Below, one piece after another: positions 1-5,244 of a stretch of DNA of 6,860 nucleotides. The DNA is from Candidatus Bathyarchaeota archaeon (GTDB lineage: Archaea; Thermoproteota; Bathyarchaeia; Bathyarchaeales; Bathycorpusculaceae), in contig DAOUSM010000046.1 of the NCBI GenBank assembly GCA_030627225.1, forward strand, positions 1 to 6,860, in the 5' to 3' direction. The notes beneath the pieces are model-generated. The model searched no databases. It was not told the origin of the DNA and saw only the letters and a list, made by a program, of their open reading frames with translations. Position numbers and translations under genes: made by a program. Position 1 is the first letter of the stretch; each line of letters begins with the position of its first letter.

Positions 1-2
1 AA

Positions 3-155
3 ATCGCACCAGGCATAGACCTAGATAGAGACATCATACCACAGATGGACTTTGAACCAGTTGTTGCAGAAGATCTGAAACAAATGGACTCTCGAATCTT
101 TAGTCAAGAGCGCATGGAAATTAGAGAGGAAATATTATCGAAGATGAGACAATAA
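3..155 (+). CDS. Acyl-CoA:acetate/3-ketoacid CoA-transferase, C-terminal fragment (5' end outside window)
   Basis: Frame 3 is open from the left edge to a TAA at 153-155 and encodes 50 residues. The tail carries the pattern APGIDL-x2-DI-x3-MDFEPVV, then DLKQMDSRIF. From memory this matches the extreme C-terminus of the YdiF/propionate CoA-transferase (Pct) group of family I CoA-transferases, where GxDLxxDIxxxMxFxP followed by LxxMDxRIF closes the second domain. Such enzymes move CoA between an acyl-CoA and a free acid such as acetate, through a glutamyl-CoA intermediate in the cytoplasm. The catalytic glutamate lies upstream of the window and cannot be checked. The gene is convergent with the homocitrate-synthase-like gene. 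A CoA-transferase here fits the acyl-CoA genes at the right end of the window. The call rests on a short conserved tail only. Confidence 0.6.
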   Translation: MAPGIDLDRDIIPQMDFEPVVAEDLKQMDSRIFSQERMEIREEILSKMRQ

Positions 156-193
156 CTCCATCATTTCCCCACTTTTAATTAGAATCTACTGTT

Positions 194-239
194 GACGCTA
201 TTGCGGACAGCGATACGTGGGATGTAACCTTCCAGCGTC
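194..239. repeat. Inverted repeat in GC-rich intergenic patch (GACGCT / AGCGTC)
   Basis: GACGCT at 194-199 is the exact reverse complement of AGCGTC at 234-239. Inside it, CGCT (196-199) can also pair with AGCG (209-212), and GGAC (205-208) with GTCC (237-240). These stems overlap and so are mutually exclusive. The patch 191-280 is about 57% G+C by hand count, well above the flanking AT-rich DNA. It may be a structured 3' UTR or small RNA, or the remnant of an element. It does not form a recognisable tRNA cloverleaf on either strand. Confidence 0.4.
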
Positions 240-253
240 CCCGAGTTGATTTA

Positions 254-270
254 GAGCGCCAAATGCGCTC
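254..270. terminator. Perfect 6-bp hairpin between convergent genes, possible terminator or RNA stem
   Basis: GAGCGC (254-259), loop CAAAT (260-264) and GCGCTC (265-270) form a perfect GC-rich stem-loop between the stop of the CoA-transferase (plus) and the stop of the HCS-like gene (minus). No T-run follows directly on either side; the nearest in the plus direction is TTTTT at 292-296. It could protect or end either transcript. Archaeal termination relies mainly on U-tracts, so the terminator role is an inference. Confidence 0.35.
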
Positions 271-280
271 GCGGGCGAAT

Positions 281-1591
281 TCAATAATTCATTTTTAGTT
301 GTGGTTTTTGCTTTGTAACCTGTTCAACGATTTTCCAGAAGTCCTCTTCGGTTAAGCCTTTCTGCATCTCCCTCTGCAACTTTTTGATTTGGTAAAAGGT
401 CATTTGCATTGTGCCTTTGTCCAAGTTTTCTTGCGTTCTCCTTATTCTTCTGACTATTTCATCTATCTGTCTCGGCGTTGCCTTGATTTCAGCTAGTGCC
501 AAGCGATTTTCAACCAAATGCTTTCCTGTCTGTCTGCCCAGATAAAACATTGTTTCTCTTCCAACCATTTTCGGTGGAAATGGTTCATAAATGAGGGGAT
601 GAGCCAACATGCCGTGAATATGCTTGTCCGATTCATGCGAAAAAACATTTTCACCTACTATTGGTTTATGAAATTGTATGGGCAACGCAAAGCTTTTCTC
701 AGCCAGTTGACTGAGCCTATAAAGTTTTTTCAAGTCTACGCCCGTATCTACATTGTAGAGTATTTCTAAGGCTGCAACAACCTCTTCCAAGGGTGCAACC
801 CCCGCCCTTTCGCCAAATCCAGCCACACATGTCTGCGGATAGGTTACGCCTTCCTCTACGGCTGCTAGGGTATTTGCTGTCGCCAAGCCGAAATCGTTGT
901 GACAGTGTATGGAGAATGGAATCTCCTTGTTAATCAGCTGCGAAAGGCCTTCTCTAATACGGGAAATGAGATAATGCATCGACAAAGGCCTTAAAAAACC
1001 AACAGTGTCTGCAATTACCAAACGGTCTGCTCCAGCCTTTACCGCCGCCTCAAAAATCTGTAAAATTTCCGGAAGCGGCGTTCTGGAAGCATCCTCCAGA
1101 ACAAAGTTCACGATTACGCCATGTTTTTTGGCGTATTCAATGCAATCAACGGTTTTTTCTAAAACTTGTTCCTTAGTCATTTTCAGCCTATATCGCAGGT
1201 TCAACCTATTAAAAGGCGTGAAAATTGAAATTTCTTGTATGCCGCATCCCAAGCAAGCGTCTATGTCGCTTCTAATTATGCGGGCTGAAGCAGCAATGCT
1301 TGCCTGCTGAAAACTCTCATTTGAGATTCTTCTGACATTGTTTTTCTCCTCTTCAGAAAATCCGGGAAAACCGACAGTTATTATGGCTACACCCATCTCA
1401 TCCATCATCTTAGCAAGCTTAACCTTCTCAACATAGGTTAGAAACACGGTTGGAGTCTGTTCGCCTTCCCTTAGGGTTTCGTCCCAAATGAAAACCTTTT
1501 TAGGAAGTTTTGGAGGCAAATTCTTTCTAAAACGATTATAATTCGCTATTAATCCTTGAGCCTCAAGTTTCTTAAACACTGTTTTTCTCAT
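281..1591 (-). CDS. Homocitrate/2-isopropylmalate synthase-family (DRE-TIM) acyltransferase, HCS-like
   Basis: This 436-residue protein has the HMGL-like TIM barrel of enzymes that condense an acyl-CoA, usually acetyl-CoA, with a 2-oxoacid. The opening motif DETLREGEQ lies at 37-45, DTVG at 195-198, metal-binding HCHND at 229-233 (H229, H231), and GFGERAGV at 258-265. The linker region GENVFSHES starts at 313, followed by YEPFPP at 335-340. Using Glu (E42) in LREGEQ and a hydrophobic residue (V265), where isopropylmalate synthases have Asn, resembles lysine-type homocitrate synthases (REGEQ, GERNGI). Length and C-terminus fit HCS/NifV/AksA-type enzymes; the LeuA allosteric dimer domain of full-length isopropylmalate synthases (over 500 aa) is absent. 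An N-terminal extension of about 30 residues precedes the barrel. A Re-citrate synthase or citramalate synthase cannot be excluded. The ATG has no clear Shine-Dalgarno. The gene is 96 nt downstream of moaD with its own putative promoter, so it is probably transcribed separately. No lys or leu genes are nearby to settle the substrate. Confidence 0.85.
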   Translation of the reverse strand: MRKTVFKKLEAQGLIANYNRFRKNLPPKLPKKVFIWDETLREGEQTPTVFLTYVEKVKLAKMMDEMGVAIITVGFPGFSEEEKNNVRRISNESFQQASIAASARIIRSDIDACLGCGIQEISIFTPFNRLNLRYRLKMTKEQVLEKTVDCIEYAKKHGVIVNFVLEDASRTPLPEILQIFEAAVKAGADRLVIADTVGFLRPLSMHYLISRIREGLSQLINKEIPFSIHCHNDFGLATANTLAAVEEGVTYPQTCVAGFGERAGVAPLEEVVAALEILYNVDTGVDLKKLYRLSQLAEKSFALPIQFHKPIVGENVFSHESDKHIHGMLAHPLIYEPFPPKMVGRETMFYLGRQTGKHLVENRLALAEIKATPRQIDEIVRRIRRTQENLDKGTMQMTFYQIKKLQREMQKGLTEEDFWKIVEQVTKQKPQLKMNY

Positions 1592-1643
1592 CTAACACAC
1601 TTTCCAACAATGCACATGAGGTACATGCTGTTATTTTACAGCC

Positions 1644-1654
1644 ATTAATATAAG
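1644..1654 (-). promoter_or_regulatory. Putative TATA box of the HCS-like gene
   Basis: Read on the minus strand this is CTTATATTAAT, a plausible archaeal box A. A start site about 26 nt downstream would fall near 1622 and leave a leader of about 30 nt before the ATG at 1591. The A-rich stretch just upstream could act as BRE. The AT-rich spacer makes chance matches easy. Confidence 0.4.
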
Positions 1655-1687
1655 AATTGACTTTTATTGCAAATGAGAAAAGTAAAA

Positions 1688-1975
1688 TCAACCACCGGCG
1701 ACCGGTGGAAATATCGCTATCTCATCACTCTCTTTTATCTTAACTTTTCCTTTGATGTCTCTTATGTTCCTTCCATTAATCAGGAAAATTAGGTTGTCTC
1801 TTACTTTTTCTACACTGTCATCATAGACATCATTAAAAAAGCTTTCACCAATTGTACTAGCTGCATTCTCGATTAAGTTTCGAACAGTCCCATCGCATTT
1901 AACATATAATTCCTTAACTCCGTATTTTTCCCGCAATGTAGCAAATAATAAAACTTTAGCGGAGACTTCTTCCAT
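1688..1975 (-). CDS. moaD: MoaD/ThiS-family sulfur carrier (molybdopterin synthase small subunit-like)
   Basis: This 95-residue beta-grasp protein has the MoaD opening VLLFATLRE (8-16), the central LINGRNI (65-71), the penultimate DEIAIFPP (84-91) and the diagnostic C-terminal Gly-Gly (94-95). In this family the terminal glycine is adenylated by an E1-like enzyme and converted to a thiocarboxylate. That thiocarboxylate gives the dithiolene sulfurs of the pterin that binds Mo or W. The gene lies 51 nt downstream of the aldehyde ferredoxin oxidoreductase gene on the same strand, the enzyme that needs this cofactor, so a shared transcript is likely. A pyrimidine-rich TTCTTTTT run in the gap (minus strand, about 2013-2006) could partly terminate the AOR message or help start a moaD transcript. 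The ATG is preceded by AGGTTGATG, only a weak match to a ribosome binding site. Archaeal paralogues can also act as ubiquitin-like SAMP modifiers, which the sequence alone cannot exclude. Confidence 0.85.
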   Translation of the reverse strand: MEEVSAKVLLFATLREKYGVKELYVKCDGTVRNLIENAASTIGESFFNDVYDDSVEKVRDNLIFLINGRNIRDIKGKVKIKESDEIAIFPPVAGG

Positions 1976-2026
1976 GAGGCATCAACCTAAAGATTAATGA
2001 GATTAAAAAGAAGGGAAAGTAAGAGT

Positions 2027-3874
2027 CTAAAGTCTGATTCCTAATTCCTTTAGTTTTTCAGGGGTCGGTGTTCCGTTAACCCAGCCACGTAGCTTATAGT
2101 ATTCCTCTTTCATTTTTTCAAGTTCAACCACATGTCCTTTGGCTGGTCCTTCGGGCATCGGCTCTTTAAGCAGACGCGAAGGCAATGTGTCATCTTTTCC
2201 ATTAAATCCAAACTTGTTTAGGATGACTCTTTCGAGGTTGTAGATTCTCTCGCCGATTTTCAGTATCTCTTCTTCGCTGAAGTTCCAGCCCGTTACAGCT
2301 GAGAGAATTTCTGTGTAATCTTTCGCGCTTAGTGCAAACGTATCGAACAGACAGTTCACAGTTGAGTTAACTACACATGTGAAATCTTGGAAGATTTTTA
2401 CCCACTTTGCCTTTCCCTCAGTTGTCAACGGATCTATCTTCTCGGGTATTCCAGCAATTTCAGGTGCAATTGTGTATCCAGTTACGTGGCATCCTCCTCT
2501 ATTCGCTGTTGCATAGTTTAGGCCCATTCCCTTAACGCCTCTCGGTTCATATGCAGGCATTTCAAGTCCTTTAACGCTCATTGAAAGTTCTGGATGTCCA
2601 TATAATTCACATAGCTTTCGGGAACCCAGTGCAAGGTATTTCCCAAAACCTGTCTTATAGGCCGTGCGCCATACAGCCTCAACTAATGCAGCTGCGTTAC
2701 CGAATTTCAAGTCTAACCCTTGTAGTTCTTCTGCGGGAACGTATCCCTTTTCATTTAGCTCCATAGCTGCGGCTATTGTTGAACCCAAACTGATCGGGTC
2801 CATCCCAAGTTCATCACAGTAATGGTTTGCTTTAACTATAGCGTCCAAGTCTTTTACCGCTGTAGAGCTCCCAAGAGCCCATACAGTCTCGTATTCGGGT
2901 CCTTCAGAGTAAAGTATTTGAAACGGACCTGACTTCACGCTCGTAACTCTTCCGCATCCTATTGTGCAGCCCCAACACGCTCTTCTTTTCACCAAATACT
3001 TCTCAGCCAGTGTTTCGCCGCTGATGCTTTCCGCATCCGGATTCACCCCTGTCTGCCAGTTCCTATATGGAAACACTCCAGACTTGTTGATTATGTTAAC
3101 TAGCACCGCCGTTCCGTATGTTGGAAGCCCCTCGCCTGTAACTGGGTTCTTCTTCATAGCGTCCAAAAACCTTTTCGAAAGTTCCTCGAACCTTTCCGGT
3201 TCTGCTACTGGAACCTTTCCGGTTCCAGAGACAACTATTGCCTTTAATTTCTTCGAACCCATGACAGCGCCTAAGCCTGTTCTACCGGCAGCTCTGTGCT
3301 CATCGTTCACTATACAAGCCATATACACCATGTTTTCGCCAGCTGGACCAATGCATGTAACGCTTGTGTTTTTGCCTTCAACTTTCTTCTTCAGAATTCT
3401 AGTTGTGTCAAAAGTGTTTTTACCCCACAAGTCTTTTGCGTCCCTTATTTCAGCGTTTCCATTTACAACCTCTAAATACACTGGCGTATCAGAGGCGCCT
3501 TGGATTACGATTGCGTCGAAGCCAGAGAATTTTAAGAACGGGCCCCATTCTCCTCCGGAGTTGGCGCTTCCAATGGAGCCTGTTAACGGCGATTTAAGAG
3601 CCATCACGTGATATCTTCCTGAAGACGGAAATCCTAGAATACCCGTTCCAGGTCCAGTTGCGAAAATTAACACATTTTCTGGATCTAACGCGTTGATGTC
3701 CTTTGGAGTAATGCCTTCTGATTCGTATTCTTTAAGGTACTGATAGAGTAGATAAGTTGCGTATCCTTTTCCACCGAGATAGTTCTTAGCGATTTTTTCA
3801 TTAATCGGCTCAGTATTAATGGTCTTTGTCGTTAAGTCTACTTTCAGAATTTTGCCGACAAATCCTCCAAACAT
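2027..3874 (-). CDS. aor: Tungsten-dependent aldehyde ferredoxin oxidoreductase
   Basis: AOR-family enzymes oxidise aldehydes to acids with ferredoxin, or run in reverse, in the cytoplasm, using a tungsten bis-pterin and one 4Fe-4S cluster. I number residues from the upstream in-frame ATG at 3889 (620 aa); the preferred start at 3874 is residue 6. The N-terminal domain has GRYHVMALKSPLTG (91-104) and ANSGGEWG (109-116), and GPAGENMV at 181-188. Cluster cysteines are C305, C308 and C312 (CxxCxxxC) plus C513 in NCLFDTFAL. Pterin and active-site motifs GPEYET (330-335), LGMD (361-364), GMGLNYAT (454-461) and RGGCH (464-468) are all present. The start at 3874 is preferred because it gives the family-typical MFGGFVGKIL, follows GGTGGT by 3 nt, and the best TATA box would place transcription start downstream of the 3889 ATG. 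The resulting 615 aa is close to Pyrococcus AOR (about 605). The substrate (short aliphatic or aromatic aldehyde) cannot be told from the sequence. moaD follows directly. Confidence 0.93.
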   Translation of the reverse strand: MFGGFVGKILKVDLTTKTINTEPINEKIAKNYLGGKGYATYLLYQYLKEYESEGITPKDINALDPENVLIFATGPGTGILGFPSSGRYHVMALKSPLTGSIGSANSGGEWGPFLKFSGFDAIVIQGASDTPVYLEVVNGNAEIRDAKDLWGKNTFDTTRILKKKVEGKNTSVTCIGPAGENMVYMACIVNDEHRAAGRTGLGAVMGSKKLKAIVVSGTGKVPVAEPERFEELSKRFLDAMKKNPVTGEGLPTYGTAVLVNIINKSGVFPYRNWQTGVNPDAESISGETLAEKYLVKRRACWGCTIGCGRVTSVKSGPFQILYSEGPEYETVWALGSSTAVKDLDAIVKANHYCDELGMDPISLGSTIAAAMELNEKGYVPAEELQGLDLKFGNAAALVEAVWRTAYKTGFGKYLALGSRKLCELYGHPELSMSVKGLEMPAYEPRGVKGMGLNYATANRGGCHVTGYTIAPEIAGIPEKIDPLTTEGKAKWVKIFQDFTCVVNSTVNCLFDTFALSAKDYTEILSAVTGWNFSEEEILKIGERIYNLERVILNKFGFNGKDDTLPSRLLKEPMPEGPAKGHVVELEKMKEEYYKLRGWVNGTPTPEKLKELGIRL

Positions 3875-3877
3875 TTT

Positions 3878-3883
3878 ACCACC
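3878..3883 (-). promoter_or_regulatory. Ribosome binding site deciding the AOR start
   Basis: On the minus strand GGTGGT lies 3 nt before the ATG at 3874 and matches five of six bases of GGAGGT. The upstream in-frame ATG at 3889 has only AGGT at a longer distance, so this site favours the shorter protein. Confidence 0.55.
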
Positions 3884-3905
3884 ATTCATAAATAGACCTA
3901 ATACG

Positions 3906-3918
3906 CTTAAAGTTTTTC
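3906..3918 (-). promoter_or_regulatory. Putative BRE/TATA promoter of the AOR-moaD unit
   Basis: The minus strand reads GAAAAACTTTAAG: a purine-rich BRE-like GAAAAA, then TTTAAG as box A centred near 3909. Start-site spacing of 24-27 nt predicts transcription from about 3882-3885, just upstream of the ATG at 3874. This gives a very short leader containing GGTGGT. Its position agrees with the start codon chosen for AOR. Confidence 0.5.
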
Positions 3919-3921
3919 TAA

Positions 3922-3946
3922 CCTAGAGAAATTCCAATACCCTAGA
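3922..3946 (-). repeat. Direct repeat TCTAGG x2 upstream of the AOR promoter
   Basis: On the minus strand TCTAGG occurs at 3946-3941 and again at 3927-3922, a 19-bp start-to-start spacing (about two helical turns). Both copies are upstream of the proposed BRE/TATA of AOR. This arrangement would suit a dimeric activator or repressor. Two 6-mers could recur by chance in this distance, so the regulatory role is inferred. Confidence 0.35.
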
Positions 3947-3972
3947 CAATTAATCCGGCTTAGAACTCCATG

Positions 3973-4665
3973 CTACTTCTGTCTTCGCGTTTTCTCCATA
4001 CTCCCGTAGTCGCATAATTCTATGATTGGGCATTCATGGCATTTCGGGTTCTGGGCTCTGCAAGTGTACTTTGCCAGAAGCCATAACAAGCCGCCCGTTC
4101 TTTCTCCTTTTTCCCATGGTATGAAAACCTTAAAGGCTTTTTGAATTTCTTCGTATTTTGCGTCTGGCTTAACCAACCCCAGCCTTTTGGCTATTCTATC
4201 CATATGAGTGTCCACAACCATAACTTCAGCGTATGAATGCCTGTGCGCAAGCAAAACATCAGCGGTTTTCTTGCCGATTCCAGGAAGTTCCATAAGCTTT
4301 TTCCTCGCTTCTTCTTTGGGCAAGGCGAGAACTGAAGATATGTCTCCTCTAAACTTTTCCAAGACTGCTTGAGAAAGCTCCTTAATCCTTTTCGATTTGA
4401 CGTTATAGAGGCCACCACTCCTGATCGCCTCCCTTATTTCTTCAATTCTCGCATTTGCCAAAACCTCTGGTTTTACTTCAAATCTGGCGGACAATCCTTT
4501 ATATGCTCTCACGCAGTTTATCTCGCTCGTATTCTGGGAAAGAACAGTAATTATCAAATTCTTGAAAGGGTCTGTTGAGGTTTCCTCGGGATATTCTACT
4601 GGCCACCAGTAGCGGCCATACTTCTCCTCTAAAATTGGAATATATTTCGGGTCTAGGGTTTTCAT
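3973..4665 (-). CDS. nth: Endonuclease III (HhH-GPD DNA glycosylase/AP lyase)
   Basis: This 230-residue base-excision repair enzyme removes oxidised pyrimidines and cleaves the abasic site. Numbered from the ATG at 4665, DPFKNLIITVLSQNTS (32-47) is the conserved N-terminal helix motif. The helix-hairpin-helix LPGIGKKTADVL (127-138) carries the catalytic lysine K133, and VDTHMDRIAKRL contains the catalytic aspartate D152. The 4Fe-4S loop has exact C-x6-C-x2-C-x5-C spacing at C202, C209, C212 and C218. The open frame extends upstream to a TTG at 4725, adding 20 residues. I reject that start because the extension covers a good TATA box and because GAAGGAA sits 5 nt before the 4665 ATG. The remaining length is close to E. 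coli Nth (211 aa). The gene is divergent from the VOC gene and 98 nt upstream of aor, which has its own promoter. A mismatch-specific (MIG-like) paralogue is a lesser possibility. Confidence 0.93.
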   Translation of the reverse strand: MKTLDPKYIPILEEKYGRYWWPVEYPEETSTDPFKNLIITVLSQNTSEINCVRAYKGLSARFEVKPEVLANARIEEIREAIRSGGLYNVKSKRIKELSQAVLEKFRGDISSVLALPKEEARKKLMELPGIGKKTADVLLAHRHSYAEVMVVDTHMDRIAKRLGLVKPDAKYEEIQKAFKVFIPWEKGERTGGLLWLLAKYTCRAQNPKCHECPIIELCDYGSMEKTRRQK

Positions 4666-4670
4666 AATGC

Positions 4671-4677
4671 TTCCTTC
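4671..4677 (-). promoter_or_regulatory. Ribosome binding site of nth
   Basis: The minus strand reads GAAGGAA, 5 nt before the ATG at 4665. It is only a moderate match to the anti-Shine-Dalgarno, but it helps choose this ATG over the TTG at 4725. Confidence 0.4.
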
Positions 4678-4710
4678 TGGAGGTCTCAATAAACGATAGT
4701 CCCATAAACG

Positions 4711-4718
4711 GTATATAC
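4711..4718. promoter_or_regulatory. Palindromic TATA box shared by divergent nth and VOC genes
   Basis: GTATATAC is a perfect palindrome with its centre at 4714.5. The nth ATG (4665) and the VOC TTG (4763) lie 49.5 and 48.5 nt from that centre. TATA-to-start spacing of about 26 nt predicts start sites near 4688 (minus) and 4741 (plus), leaving leaders of about 22 nt that each contain the gene's ribosome binding site. A single box A could serve both directions. A second AT-rich candidate for the plus strand, AAATATAA at 4725-4732, would start transcription inside the VOC ribosome binding site and fits less well. Confidence 0.5.
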
Positions 4719-4749
4719 TATTCAAAATATAATTGTTAGCAAAGCTCGT

Positions 4750-4757
4750 GGAGGTGA
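4750..4757 (+). promoter_or_regulatory. Strong ribosome binding site of the VOC gene
   Basis: GGAGGTGA is a full 8-base match to the archaeal anti-Shine-Dalgarno and ends 5 nt before the TTG at 4763. This fixes the start and rejects the upstream in-frame TTG at 4733. A strong site may compensate for the weak TTG codon. Confidence 0.8.
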
Positions 4758-4762
4758 ACTTT

Positions 4763-5092
4763 TTGATTAAAAAGGTTCAAAACATCACCTTTCAAGTTTC
4801 GGATTTGAAAAGGGCTGTTGAATTTTACGAGAATGTTCTCGGTTTAAAGAAAACTGGTGAGTGGGGTAACTACGCCATTTTCGATGTGGGCGGAGTGGAA
4901 CTTGCCTTACAACCCAACAGAAGATCCCTAATATTCTTGCTCGTTGACGACGTTGACGAAGCCTACAAGACCTTCAAGGAAAAAGGCGTAAAGTTTGTTA
5001 CCGAACCTAAAGACCAATACTGGGGAGGACGAACAGCCGAGTTCGCTGACCCAGACGAAAACAAGTTCATTCTAGTGTCTTTCAAGAAGTAG
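4763..5092 (+). CDS. VOC-fold (glyoxalase/bleomycin-resistance/dioxygenase superfamily) protein
   Basis: This 109-residue protein starts at TTG (MIKKVQNITF) and has the two beta-alpha-beta-beta-beta halves of the VOC fold. The first has NITFQVSDL (7-15), the signature AVEFYENVLGL (18-28) and GVELAL (44-49). The second has LLVDDVDEAYKTFKEKGV (59-76), WGGRTAEFADPDEN (87-100) and a closing beta strand FILVSF (102-107). The usual metal ligands are mostly gone by hand alignment: the first His is N7, the third position is L56, and the final Glu of the xxELV strand is I103; only E46 remains. It is therefore unlikely to be a Zn/Ni glyoxalase I, and may bind or sequester a small hydrophobic ligand or act without metal. 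At this size it probably dimerises. It is expressed divergently from nth and followed by a T-run. The fold is secure; the function is unknown. Confidence 0.88.
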   Translation: MIKKVQNITFQVSDLKRAVEFYENVLGLKKTGEWGNYAIFDVGGVELALQPNRRSLIFLLVDDVDEAYKTFKEKGVKFVTEPKDQYWGGRTAEFADPDENKFILVSFKK

Positions 5093-5108
5093 CATCCCTA
5101 AAAGTCTG

Positions 5109-5114
5109 TTTTTT
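5109..5114 (+). terminator. T-run terminator after the VOC gene
   Basis: TTTTTT, followed by CCTCTC, lies 16 nt after the VOC stop codon. This fits archaeal intrinsic U-tract termination. No stem-loop precedes it. Confidence 0.45.
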
Positions 5115-5180
5115 CCTCTCCGTAAATTAGCCAATGAAAACTTAACGTGTGCGAAAGATGGTTTGTTATACTTCATGAAA

Positions 5181-5207
5181 TGAAAATTTACAACAATAAA
5201 ATTATAA
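5181..5207 (+). promoter_or_regulatory. AT-rich promoter region of the hbd-crotonase operon
   Basis: Two overlapping box A candidates occur: AAAATTTA (5183-5190), preceded by GAAATG, and AATTATAA (5200-5207). They predict starts near 5213 and 5229 respectively, both upstream of the ribosome binding site at 5235. I cannot choose between them by eye. The rest of the 152-nt spacer holds no open frame or RNA that I recognise. Confidence 0.4.
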
Positions 5208-5234
5208 GGAGTAGCAAGAAAGTACACAAAATGT

Positions 5235-5239
5235 GGTGA
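5235..5239 (+). promoter_or_regulatory. Ribosome binding site deciding the hbd start
   Basis: GGTGA lies 5 nt before the ATG at 5245. In-frame GTG codons at 5233 and 5236 overlap this site, so they are more likely part of it than start codons. Confidence 0.6.
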
Positions 5240-5244
5240 AAATT

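Noticed and set aside
190..280. Possible tRNA gene in the GC-rich spacer
   Set aside because: No acceptor pairing, D-arm/anticodon/T-arm order or GGTTCGA-type T loop could be assembled on either strand.
1005..1310. 101-codon plus-strand open frame opposite the HCS-like gene
   Set aside because: It lies wholly inside the conserved TIM-barrel coding sequence on the other strand, with no supporting start signal.
2964..3611. 215-codon plus-strand open frame opposite aor
   Set aside because: It is antisense to highly conserved AOR motifs, has a low-complexity F/S/P-rich composition typical of a shadow frame, and has no ribosome binding site or family resemblance.
5161..5244. Small ORFs or an extra gene before hbd
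   Set aside because: The ATGs here are followed within a few codons by stops (for example ATG AAA TGA and ATG TGG TGA); AAGGAG at 5205-5210 is too far from any usable start.
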